DNA from: DASWED01 sp036394995
GTDB taxonomy: Bacteria > Actinomycetota > UBA4738 > JACQTL01
Reading direction: 5' to 3'
Length of the DNA stretch: 64,000 nt
Assembly (NCBI GenBank): GCA_036394995.1
Contig: DASWED010000125.1
Location: forward strand, 1 to 64,000
The translations under genes were made by a program, and so were the position numbers. Under the pieces are notes generated by a model. It was not told where the DNA came from. It searched no databases and was given only the letters and a program-made list of their open reading frames with translations. Position 1 is the stretch's first letter. Every line of letters begins with the position of its first letter. Of the stretch, positions 8,246 through 15,400 are shown in pieces.

Positions 8246-9070
8246 ATGGACGACCTGCCGGACGAGGTGGAGGCGCCGCGGAGGGTCCGGTTCTTCCAGG
8301 ACCTGACGCCGGAGGATCTGGCGTACACGGCCACCGAGATGATGATCGTGGCCTCGGCGAGACTTCTGGCGGGGGAGCGGGTCTGCTTCGTCGGCGTGGG
8401 CCCGCCGAACATCGCGTGCAACCTGGCCAAGCGAACGATCGCCCCCGAGCTCCAGCTCGTCTACGAGGCCGGGGTGTTCGGGGCCGAACCCGCCCGGCTG
8501 CCGCTGTCGATCGGCGATCCCTCGCTGGCCACCGGGTCGCTGGCCATCACCAGCATGTTCGAGCTGTTCGCGTTCTACCTCCAGGCCGGGCTGGTCGACG
8601 TGGGGTTCCTGGGCGCGTCGCAGATCGACCGGTTCGGGAACATCAACACGACCGTGATCGGGGACTACCGTTCGCCGAAGGTCCGGCTGCCTGGATCGGG
8701 CGGCGCGTGCGAGATCGCGATCAACGCCCGGAAAGTGTTCGTGATCATGCCGCAGTCGAAGCGGTCGTTCGTCGAACGCATCGACTTCACGACGAGCCCC
8801 GGTCACGTGAACGGGGGGCGCCCGGCCTCGTGGCTGGGCGACGGTCCGTCGGCGGTGGTGACCGGGCTCGGGACGTACCGGTTCGACCGGACCACCGGGG
8901 AGATGGAGCTGGCCACCATGCACCCCGGCGTGACCGTGGATCGGGTCCGGGAACAGACGTCGTGGGAGCTGCGTGTGGCGGGCGATCTCCGGGAGACCCC
9001 GGCGCCGACGGCCGAGGAGCTCAGGCTGATCAGGGAAGAGCTCGACCCGGAGGGCGCCTACACGCGGTAG
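8246..9070 (+). CDS. CoA-transferase beta subunit (IpdB/glutaconate CoA-transferase type)
   Basis: A 274-residue family I CoA-transferase beta chain. FVGVGPPNIACNLAKR is near the start, VYEAGVFG carries the conserved Glu position of the beta subunit, and GFLGASQIDRFGNINTTVIG follows. In actinobacteria the closest well-known member is IpdB, which with IpdA opens the last steroid ring as a CoA ester. The alpha partner that normally sits immediately upstream is absent; upstream lies the divergent LigD-type gene. It is either an orphan or paired with a distant subunit. GGAGGGGGAGG precedes ATG 8246. Confidence 0.82.
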   Translation: MDDLPDEVEAPRRVRFFQDLTPEDLAYTATEMMIVASARLLAGERVCFVGVGPPNIACNLAKRTIAPELQLVYEAGVFGAEPARLPLSIGDPSLATGSLAITSMFELFAFYLQAGLVDVGFLGASQIDRFGNINTTVIGDYRSPKVRLPGSGGACEIAINARKVFVIMPQSKRSFVERIDFTTSPGHVNGGRPASWLGDGPSAVVTGLGTYRFDRTTGEMELATMHPGVTVDRVREQTSWELRVAGDLRETPAPTAEELRLIREELDPEGAYTR

Positions 9071-9094
9071 GCGCCCCCGGATGAAAGCCTGCGG

Positions 9095-9114
9095 GCGAGG
9101 GCTCGGGCCCTCGC
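9095..9114. terminator. Bidirectional hairpin between convergent genes
   Basis: GCGAGGGC and GCCCTCGC form a perfect 8-bp stem around a TCGG tetraloop, 25 bp after the CoA-transferase stop and 8 bp before the end of the facing small gene. Confidence 0.7.
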
Positions 9115-9121
9115 GGCTCGG

Positions 9122-9217
9122 CTAGTAGCGGCGGGCCCCCCAGAACCTTCCGCGTCCGAACAGCGCGAGCACCCCGACCACCGCCAGGGCGATGATGATG
9201 ATCCATACGAGGGTCAT
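9122..9217 (-). CDS. 31-residue single-pass membrane peptide
   Basis: A short gene of 31 codons: MTLVWIIIIALAVVGVLALF followed by a basic tail with GRGRFWGARRY. One transmembrane helix spans residues 3-20, with positive residues after it. AAAGGAG lies 6 nt before ATG 9217, which is the main reason to accept it. Function unknown; tiny hydrophobic peptides of this form are common in actinobacteria. Confidence 0.6.
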   Translation of the reverse strand: MTLVWIIIIALAVVGVLALFGRGRFWGARRY

Positions 9218-9413
9218 CGAGTCTCCTTTCCCATCGGGACGCTCTCGTGGGGTTTCGTACCCGGCGCAACCCCCCGGAAACGGTTTGCGGAGGGCCCCAG
9301 CGGGGCACGCGCGACGCACGTCGACTGGCGAACCGTGTCCGGGTGTCGGCTACAATCGCGCGACCGGACCGGCCACGGCCGGGCGCCGGAGCGGGAGGAC
9401 CGAGGGAGGTCAG

Positions 9414-9839
9414 GTGGGCACTCGGGATATCGCGGAGCAGCTCGGGAGGGTTCCCCTGTTCTCCGGCCTGTCGAAGCGCGAGCTGGAGGCCGTCGTCCGG
9501 GCCGGCAAGGAGGTCTCGCACGAGGCCGGCCACGTGATCGCCCGGGAGGGCGACCGGGGGATCGGGTTCTTCCTGATCCTGGACGGCGAGGCCAAGGTCA
9601 GCCGGGGAGGCAGGAGCCTGGCCCGCCTGAAGGCCGGGGACTTCTTCGGTGAGATCTCGCTGCTCGACCGGGGACCCCGCACGGCGACCGTCACCGCGGC
9701 CACCGACATCCGGCTCATCGGCGTCACCGCATGGGTGTTCCGGGGGCTCCTCACGGAGTATCCGTCGATGGCCCTGAAGCTCCTCGAGGTGGTCACCGCC
9801 CGCCTGCGGAAGGTGATGAAGGATCCGCTCGGCGCGTAG
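9414..9839 (+). CDS. Cyclic nucleotide-binding (CRP-like sensor) domain protein
   Basis: A 141-residue protein that is essentially one cNMP-binding beta barrel. IAEQLGRVPLFSGLSKRELE is the N-terminal helix pair, then HVIAREGDRGIGFFLILDGE and GDFFGEISLLDRGPRTATVT, which is the phosphate-binding cassette with its Glu and Arg. There is no helix-turn-helix or kinase part, so it is a stand-alone sensor that presumably acts on a partner. GTG 9414 is chosen because GGGAGGT lies just upstream. A TACAAT box at 9350 may be its -10 element. Confidence 0.8.
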   Translation: MGTRDIAEQLGRVPLFSGLSKRELEAVVRAGKEVSHEAGHVIAREGDRGIGFFLILDGEAKVSRGGRSLARLKAGDFFGEISLLDRGPRTATVTAATDIRLIGVTAWVFRGLLTEYPSMALKLLEVVTARLRKVMKDPLGA

Positions 9840-9886
9840 CGCCAGCCCAGGCCCGGCCCCGAACCTCGATCGCCCGCCTGTGACGG

Positions 9887-11428
9887 TCAGTCGTCGTTGC
9901 TGTGGTCGTGGCCCTTGTGGTCGTCGCCCGAGTCCGGCGACGGAGGGGGCGAGGCCTGCATGGCAGCGGCCAGGTCCCGGAGCTCTCGGTCGAGCGTCTT
10001 CGCCACGTCGGGGGCCACCTTCCCGTGCTCGGCGTCGTCGGCCAACTTGTCCCTGGCGCTCTGGATGTCATCGAGGGCCTTGTCCAGATCCCCCTCGGTG
10101 TAGTGCTTGAGGGCGTCGTCCACCTTCCTTCCGATCTCGTCGGCGGTGTGATGGTCGATGGACTCCGAGGCGAGTGTGGCCGTGATCGCGCGGACCGCAT
10201 CCGGGACCGACGGGATGGTCGGCTCGGGTGGAGAGGGCGAGGGCGACGGGCTGGGACTGGGCGACGGGCTCGGTGACGGACTGGGCGACGGGCTGGGCGG
10301 GGTCGGGCTGGCCCGGTGGCTGGGCGGCGCGGTCCGGTGGGCGGGGCCCGTCGGTCCGCTCTTCGGTTCTCCCGACAGCAGCGCCGGGAGGAACGCCACC
10401 GCGAGCAGCGCCAGCAGGACCAGCAGCACCACCACCGCCGGCCACCACCGCCGGCGCCGGGGAGGGGCCCGGTGGGCGGGGATCGATCTGGACGGCCCGG
10501 TGAGGGCCGCGGGGACCTCCGCGGTGGGGAGCCGGGCCGTGGAATCGGGGAGCACCACCGTGGGCCCCGAGCCCACGCTCCCCGCCCCGCCGCTCGCCGC
10601 GGCGAACGGCGCCAGGGCCGCCGCCATCTCCGCCGCGCCCTGATAGCGGGCCGCCCGGTCCTTGGCCAGGGCCCGCATGACCACGGCCTCCAGCCCGGGC
10701 GTGATGCCACGGCGCTGCGAGGACGGCGGCGGCGGGTCCTCGTGGATGTGCTTGAACGCGAGCGCCACCGGTGAGTCGGCGGCGAAGGGCGCCCGGCCGG
10801 TGAGCATCTCGTACAGCACGACCCCCAGCGCATACACGTCGGACCGCCCGTCCACCCGCTCTCCCTGGGCCTGCTCGGGCGACAGGTACGCCGCCGTCCC
10901 GAACACCGTGGCGGTCTGGGTCAGCGTGTGCGCCGAGACCACCCGAGCGATCCCGAAGTCCATCACCTTCACCCGGCCGGAGTCGGTGAGCATGATGTTC
11001 GCCGGCTTCACGTCCCGATGGACCAGGCCCTCCGCGTGCGCGAACGCGAGCGCCTCGGCGACGCTGGCCGCGATGGCGGCGGCAAGCTCCGGGGGCAGGG
11101 GGCCGTCCTCGGCCACCACCTGGGCCAGGGTCCGGCCGTGCACGTACTCCATGACGATGTAGTGCACGCCGTCGTCGGAGCCGGTGTCGAACACCGACAC
11201 GACGCCGTGATGGTTGAGTCCCGCGGCGGCCCGGGCCTCCCGGCGGAAGCGGTCCACGAACGTCGGGTCCGCGGCCTGTTCGGTCTCGAGGACCTTGATG
11301 GCCACGGTGCGACCGAGGACCGTGTCGGTCCCCCGGTACACACGGGCCATCCCGCCCCGGCCGATCTCGGCCTCCACCCGGTAGCGCCCGGACAGGATGC
11401 GGTCTCCGGTGAGCATGCGCCCATTCAT
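9887..11428 (-). CDS. PknB-like transmembrane Ser/Thr protein kinase
   Basis: A 513-residue receptor-type kinase. The cytoplasmic kinase domain spans about 14-275: glycine loop IGRGGMARVYRG (22-33), ATP-binding K45, catalytic HRD with D139, DFG at 157-159 and SPEQ at 183-186. A basic RRRRWW stop precedes one transmembrane helix (329-351). The outer part starts with a Ser-Pro run (about 377-402), which looks like a stalk through the wall. A helical region of about 100 residues and a His/Asp-rich end (DDHKGHDHSNDD) follow. PASTA repeats are absent. ATG 11428 has GGAGA upstream; ATG 11416 is possible. Confidence 0.9.
   Translation of the reverse strand: MNGRMLTGDRILSGRYRVEAEIGRGGMARVYRGTDTVLGRTVAIKVLETEQAADPTFVDRFRREARAAAGLNHHGVVSVFDTGSDDGVHYIVMEYVHGRTLAQVVAEDGPLPPELAAAIAASVAEALAFAHAEGLVHRDVKPANIMLTDSGRVKVMDFGIARVVSAHTLTQTATVFGTAAYLSPEQAQGERVDGRSDVYALGVVLYEMLTGRAPFAADSPVALAFKHIHEDPPPPSSQRRGITPGLEAVVMRALAKDRAARYQGAAEMAAALAPFAAASGGAGSVGSGPTVVLPDSTARLPTAEVPAALTGPSRSIPAHRAPPRRRRWWPAVVVLLVLLALLAVAFLPALLSGEPKSGPTGPAHRTAPPSHRASPTPPSPSPSPSPSPSPSPSPSPSPSPPEPTIPSVPDAVRAITATLASESIDHHTADEIGRKVDDALKHYTEGDLDKALDDIQSARDKLADDAEHGKVAPDVAKTLDRELRDLAAAMQASPPPSPDSGDDHKGHDHSNDD
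10223..10300 (-). repeat. Low-complexity tandem repeat encoding (Ser-Pro)n
   Basis: A roughly 6-bp tandem repeat inside the kinase gene encodes about 12 consecutive Ser-Pro pairs. It is a natural hotspot for length change, which would alter the extracellular stalk without shifting frame if whole units are gained or lost. Confidence 0.7.
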
Positions 11429-11508
11429 ACCCCATCTCTCCGAGCGGGAGCACGCCCGGTTCAACGGCAGCGGCGTCCGCCGAACGGCCCCGGGGGAGAC
11501 TGGACGGG

Positions 11509-11514
11509 TAGGCT
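11509..11514 (+). promoter_or_regulatory. -10 box of a likely leaderless promoter (LLM oxidoreductase)
   Basis: TAGGCT ends 9 nt before ATG 11524, with only CGCGGGACC between and no Shine-Dalgarno. Confidence 0.4.
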
Positions 11515-11523
11515 CGCGGGACC

Positions 11524-12528
11524 ATGGACCTCGGGATCGTGATCGGTGGGGAGCTCCGGACGATCCCCGACCTGGCCCGCCGGGCCGAGGAGGCCGGGTT
11601 CGAGAGCGTGTGGGTGGCCGAGACCGCCCGTTCCGTGTACGTGCAGGCGGCCCTCGCCGCCCAGGCCACCGAACGGATCACCGTGGGCACGGCCGTGGCG
11701 CTGGCGTTCCCCCGGAGCCCGGCCATCACCGCCATGACCGCCCGCGACCTGGCCGAGCTCTCCGGAGGCCGGTTCGTCCTGGGCCTGGGCTCGCAGGTCA
11801 AGCGGGTGAACGAGGAACGGTTCGGGGTCCCGTTCGAGCATCCGGCGCCGAAGATGGCCGAGTACGTCGAGGCCGTGCGGGCTGTGCTCGGTTCGTTCGG
11901 GGGGGTGAAGCCGGAGCACCGGGGCCGGTTCTATTCGATCACGATGGCTCCGTTCCCCGGGGCCGGGCCCGCGCCGGGGCCGGTACCGATCTACCTGGCC
12001 GCGGTGAACGTGCGGATGGCCGAGGCCGCCGGACGGGTGGCCGACGGCGTCTCGGGGCATCCCATGACCAGCCCCCGGTACGTGGCCGAGGTGATCCGTC
12101 CGGCTCTCGAACGGGGAGCCCGGGATGCCGGCCGGGACCCGTCGGCGGTGAGCGTCACCACGAACCTCGTGGTCCAGGTCGATCCGGACGGCGATCGGGC
12201 CCGGCGGGAGGCCGCCCTCCAGATCGGGTTCTACGCCACCACCCGGACCTACGCGCCGGTGCTGGCGATGCACGGGTTCGAGGACAGGATCGGTTCGCTC
12301 CGCAAGGCCTTCGTGCAGGGCGACACGGCCACGATGGCCGAGACCGCCCTGCCCATGGTGGACGCCCTGGCCGTGGCCGGGACCCCGGAGGAGGTCCGCG
12401 AGGGGATCCGGCGGTTCGACGGGGTGGTCGACCGGATCATCCTGGGGAGCGCCTGGGTCGGTCCCGATCCCGACCGGCATCGCGAGGTCTTCGAGCTGCT
12501 GGTGGAGACGTTCGCCCCGGGGAGCTGA
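11524..12528 (+). CDS. LLM-class F420-dependent oxidoreductase (TIGR03617-like)
   Basis: A full-length 334-residue luciferase-fold enzyme. MDLGIVIGGELRTIPDLARR starts strand 1. ESVWVAETARSVYVQAALAA and RITVGTAVALAFPRSPAITA line the cofactor site. LSGGRFVLGLGSQV and PVPIYLAAVNVRMAEAAGRV follow, then the C-terminal TPEEVREGIRRFDGVVDRII. Such enzymes transfer hydride from F420H2 (or FMN) in the cytoplasm; the substrate is unknown. It is divergent from the kinase gene and has a probable leaderless start. The neighbouring flavin reductase could supply reduced flavin, but that is inference. Confidence 0.85.
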   Translation: MDLGIVIGGELRTIPDLARRAEEAGFESVWVAETARSVYVQAALAAQATERITVGTAVALAFPRSPAITAMTARDLAELSGGRFVLGLGSQVKRVNEERFGVPFEHPAPKMAEYVEAVRAVLGSFGGVKPEHRGRFYSITMAPFPGAGPAPGPVPIYLAAVNVRMAEAAGRVADGVSGHPMTSPRYVAEVIRPALERGARDAGRDPSAVSVTTNLVVQVDPDGDRARREAALQIGFYATTRTYAPVLAMHGFEDRIGSLRKAFVQGDTATMAETALPMVDALAVAGTPEEVREGIRRFDGVVDRIILGSAWVGPDPDRHREVFELLVETFAPGS

Positions 12529-12537
12529 ATCCCGGCG

Positions 12538-13200
12538 TCAGCAGGCCGTGCCGACGGCCGGGGTCAGCGTGATGGTCTCCGGGAGGCCCACCGTCGTGTG
12601 CCGGGTCAGGCCCAGCAGGTGGAACTCCACCGGGACCTGGGCGAACGTGACGGCCTGGCCCGATGGGAGGCAGTGCGTGACCCGGATCGTGAGCCGGAGC
12701 TCCCGGGTGTCGCCGGCCGGCAGCGACATCGGTCGGAACCGCCCCGGCCCGTGTCGTCCCGGGGCGGGATCGACCTGGGTCTGGACAACGGGGAAGCCCC
12801 GGTTCTGTCCGGGGCCCGGGCCGATCCGGGAGAGGGTGACGCCGACCGGCCCCCTGTTCTTGAGCGTGAACCAGAACACGAACGTGGTTCCCTCCCGAAC
12901 TGCCACGGTGTACGCGGCGAAGGGGCTCCCGCCCGGGGAGTAGAAGTCCCCTCGCTTGCTCACGGTCTCGCCGGCCGCGCCGGACACGCCGCCGGGATCG
13001 GTCCGCAGGGGCTGGTAGTTCGTCGCGAACGAGGCCCCCAGGGCCGCCACGGCCAGGACGAGCAGTCCGCCCACCCGCCCCGCCCGGAACAGCCAGCGCG
13101 ACAGCCTTCGCGGTTCGGCCGGCGGCGCCAGCCGGAGCGGCGGGCGATCGGACGCGGTTGCCAAGGGCTCCCCCTCGTCGGGCGCGGGCAACACTGTCAT
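12538..13200 (-). CDS. Membrane-anchored protein of unknown function
   Basis: A 220-residue protein with a proline-rich cytoplasmic start (about 1-40) and one transmembrane helix, GGLLVLAVAALGASFATNY (about 44-62). The extracytoplasmic beta-rich part includes FVFWFTLKNRGPVGVTLSRI and a late pair of cysteines. The middle resembles an immunoglobulin-like domain by pattern only. It converges on the LLM gene with a 9-bp gap. ATG 13200 and GTG 13206 are both possible, with GGAG just upstream. No family recognised. Confidence 0.6.
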   Translation of the reverse strand: MTVLPAPDEGEPLATASDRPPLRLAPPAEPRRLSRWLFRAGRVGGLLVLAVAALGASFATNYQPLRTDPGGVSGAAGETVSKRGDFYSPGGSPFAAYTVAVREGTTFVFWFTLKNRGPVGVTLSRIGPGPGQNRGFPVVQTQVDPAPGRHGPGRFRPMSLPAGDTRELRLTIRVTHCLPSGQAVTFAQVPVEFHLLGLTRHTTVGLPETITLTPAVGTAC

Positions 13201-13255
13201 ACCCACTTGGCTCCGTAAACTCCCGGAGGTGCGGACATCTGCGACGGTGCGCTAG

Positions 13256-13735
13256 GTGGGACTCGACGCGCTGGAGCTCCGCCGGGTCCTGTCGCGGTAC
13301 CCGACCGGCGTGACCGTGGTCGGGACCCGCCACGTGCCGACCGGGGTGTGCGGGCTGACCGTGAACGCCTTCACCTCGGTGTCGCTCGAGCCGCCGCTGG
13401 TCCTCGTCTGCGTGGACCGGTCGGCGAACACCCACGGGTGCATCGAGGCCTGCGGCATGTTCTCGGTGAACGTCCTGTCCCGGGGGCAGGGCGACGTCGC
13501 GGTGCGGTTCGCCCAGCGGCGCGACGACAAGTTCGAGGGGATCGCCTGGCGGGAGGGCGTGGAGGGCCTGCCCCTGCTGGACGGGGCGTCGGCGTGGGTC
13601 CAGTGCCGGGTGGATCGGTCGTTCGACGGCGGCGACCACACGATCTTCCTGGCCCACGTCCTCGAAGCGTCGAACTCCGAGGAGCCGCCGTTGGTGTTCC
13701 ACCTGGGGTCCTACACCGGCGTGGCCGGGGCGTGA
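13256..13735 (+). CDS. Flavin reductase-like (FMN-binding split barrel) protein
   Basis: A 159-residue protein of the flavin reductase domain family. LRRVLSRYPTGVTVVGTR is the FMN-phosphate site, GLTVNAFTSVSLEPPLVLVC the core, then FSVNVLSRGQGDVAVRFA and the C-terminal DHTIFLAHVLEA. Members supply FMNH2 to two-component monooxygenases using NAD(P)H. GTG 13256 is the likely start. The hydrolase begins 4 bp after its stop and the glycosyltransferase overlaps that, so the three are probably co-transcribed. Confidence 0.85.
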   Translation: MGLDALELRRVLSRYPTGVTVVGTRHVPTGVCGLTVNAFTSVSLEPPLVLVCVDRSANTHGCIEACGMFSVNVLSRGQGDVAVRFAQRRDDKFEGIAWREGVEGLPLLDGASAWVQCRVDRSFDGGDHTIFLAHVLEASNSEEPPLVFHLGSYTGVAGA

Positions 13736-13739
13736 TCCG

Positions 13740-14510
13740 GTGGAGCTGGTCCGGCCGGACGGCTGCCGCCTGTACCTGGAGACCCACGGGCCGTCGGACG
13801 GCGAGCCCCTGATCCTGCTCGAAGGCCTGGGAGGCGACATCCCGGGTTGGCGGAGGAACATCCCGAACCTGGCCCGGGAGCTGTTCGTGGTGGCGTTCGA
13901 CTTCCGGGGGAACGGCCGCTCGGACGCCCCCGATGAGCCCGTGTCGATGTCCACGTTCGTGGACGACACACTGGCCGTCATGGACCATCTCGGCCTGGAC
14001 TCGGCGCACGTGTACGGGCAGTCGTTCGGCGGGATGGTGGCCCAGGTGCTGGCCCTCGACCACCCGGAGCGGGTCCGTTCGGTGATCCTGGCCGCGACCC
14101 ATGCGGGGCACCGGCACGCCGTCCGGTCCCGGGCCCGGGTCCCCAAGGACCGGCCCTGGCTGGCCCTGTACTCGCCGGGGTTCGCCGAGGCCCATCCCGA
14201 GCACGTTGAGGAGGACGTCATGGTGGGATCGCAGCGCCCGGGGGCACCCCACGCCGCCCGCCGCCAGCGGGAGGCCATCGAGGGGTTCGATCCGTGGGAC
14301 CGCCTGCCGTCGCTCGCCGTGCCGTCGCTGGTGCTCCACGGGAGCGAGGACCGCCTGATCGACGTGGAGAACGCGCGGCGGCTGGCCGAACGGATCCCCG
14401 GTGCGGAGCTCGTCATCCTGGAGGGCGCCGGCCACGTGTACCACTCCGAGCAGCCCGAGGCGGCCGACGCCTCCGTCCTGGACTTCGTCCGGAGACACGC
14501 CCGTGGATGA
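13740..14510 (+). CDS. Alpha/beta-fold hydrolase
   Basis: A 256-residue alpha/beta hydrolase of the 3-oxoadipate enol-lactonase/esterase type. The nucleophile elbow is GQSFGG (Ser about 101). The oxyanion strand is ILLEGLGGD. The acid is in HGSEDRLID and the catalytic His in EGAGHVYHSEQ near the end, so the triad looks complete. The substrate is unknown. It starts at GTG 13740, 2 bp after the flavin reductase stop, and its last 8 bp overlap the next gene. That implies tight translational coupling. Confidence 0.87.
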   Translation: MELVRPDGCRLYLETHGPSDGEPLILLEGLGGDIPGWRRNIPNLARELFVVAFDFRGNGRSDAPDEPVSMSTFVDDTLAVMDHLGLDSAHVYGQSFGGMVAQVLALDHPERVRSVILAATHAGHRHAVRSRARVPKDRPWLALYSPGFAEAHPEHVEEDVMVGSQRPGAPHAARRQREAIEGFDPWDRLPSLAVPSLVLHGSEDRLIDVENARRLAERIPGAELVILEGAGHVYHSEQPEAADASVLDFVRRHARG

Positions 14511-15399
14511 CGCGATGGAGGTGGCTCGCCGGCTGGCCGCCCAACGCGACGAGCACCGCCGGGCCCGGGACTTCGCACAGGCCGACGCCCTCCGGGACCG
14601 CATCCGCGAGCTCGGCTACGAGGTCGTGGACACCCCGGACGGTCCGGACCTCCGCCCGGCGCCCGAGCCCCTCGCCCGGGAGGCGCCCGCGCTCCATCGC
14701 CCGGCCCGGTTCGGGTTCTCGGTGCACTGGCTGCCCCAGGCCTGGCCGGAGGACGTCCTCCGGGGAATCGAGGCCTTCCGGCGCCACCATCCGGGTCACG
14801 AGATCCAACACATCGTGGTGCAGACTGAGGGTCCCGCCACGGCGTGGCCGGACGACGTGGAGGTGGTTCACCCCGAAGAGGACCCCGGGTTCGGCGGGGC
14901 CCGGAACGCGGGACTGCAGCGGGCTGCGGGGGAGATCGTGGTGATCGCCGACGGCTCCGTCGAGCCCGCCGGCGACGTCCTCACTCCGCTGGCGGAAGCG
15001 CTCGCCGACCGGTCGGTGGGCCTGGCGGGTCCGTTCGGCGTCGTCACCGACGACCTCCGCGAGTTCCGCGAGTCGCCGGGCCCCGAGGTGGACGCGATCG
15101 AGGGCTACCTCATGGGCTTCCGCCGCCGGGTGATCGCCGACGCCGGCGGGTTCGACGAGAAGTTCCGCTTCTACCGAGCCGCTGACCTCGACCTGTCCTT
15201 CCGCATCCGCGACCGGGGCTTGTCCGCCAAGGTGGTGGATCTGCCCCTCACCCGCCACGAACACCGCATGTGGTCGGCCACTCCGGAGGACGAACGGGCC
15301 CGCCTGTCGAAGCGCAACTTCTACCGCTTCCTCGACCGTTGGGGCTCCCGCCACGACCTCCGGGTGGGGCGTTCCCCGCCGCCGGCCGGGCCGGCCTGA
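14503..15399 (+). CDS. Glycosyltransferase family 2-like protein with a CysRS-like N-terminal tail motif
   Basis: A 298-residue protein. Residues 5-45 read VARRLAAQRDEHRRARDFAQ and then ADALRDRIRELGYEVVDTPD. This is very like the last about 35 residues of cysteinyl-tRNA synthetase (R..AR..KDFA.AD.IRD.L...G..V.DTP.G). From about 60 on it is a GT-A fold: GGARNAGLQRAAGEIVVIAD at the nucleotide-sugar site, AIEGYLMGFRR and GGFDEKFRFYRAADLDLSFR. GTG 14503 is preferred (GGAG 8 nt upstream, 8-bp overlap with the hydrolase); ATG 14515 is the alternative. Donor and acceptor unknown. Confidence 0.75.
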   Translation: MDDAMEVARRLAAQRDEHRRARDFAQADALRDRIRELGYEVVDTPDGPDLRPAPEPLAREAPALHRPARFGFSVHWLPQAWPEDVLRGIEAFRRHHPGHEIQHIVVQTEGPATAWPDDVEVVHPEEDPGFGGARNAGLQRAAGEIVVIADGSVEPAGDVLTPLAEALADRSVGLAGPFGVVTDDLREFRESPGPEVDAIEGYLMGFRRRVIADAGGFDEKFRFYRAADLDLSFRIRDRGLSAKVVDLPLTRHEHRMWSATPEDERARLSKRNFYRFLDRWGSRHDLRVGRSPPPAGPA

Positions 15400-15400
15400 G

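Noticed and set aside
10223..10300. CRISPR-like or regulatory repeat
   Set aside because: The 6-bp repeat is explained by a coded Ser-Pro run inside the kinase; there are no spacers and no other array in the window.
12437..14603. Long antisense frames over the flavin reductase, hydrolase and glycosyltransferase genes
   Set aside because: Low-complexity Pro/Arg/Ser composition; the plus-strand genes have clear family motifs and catalytic residues.
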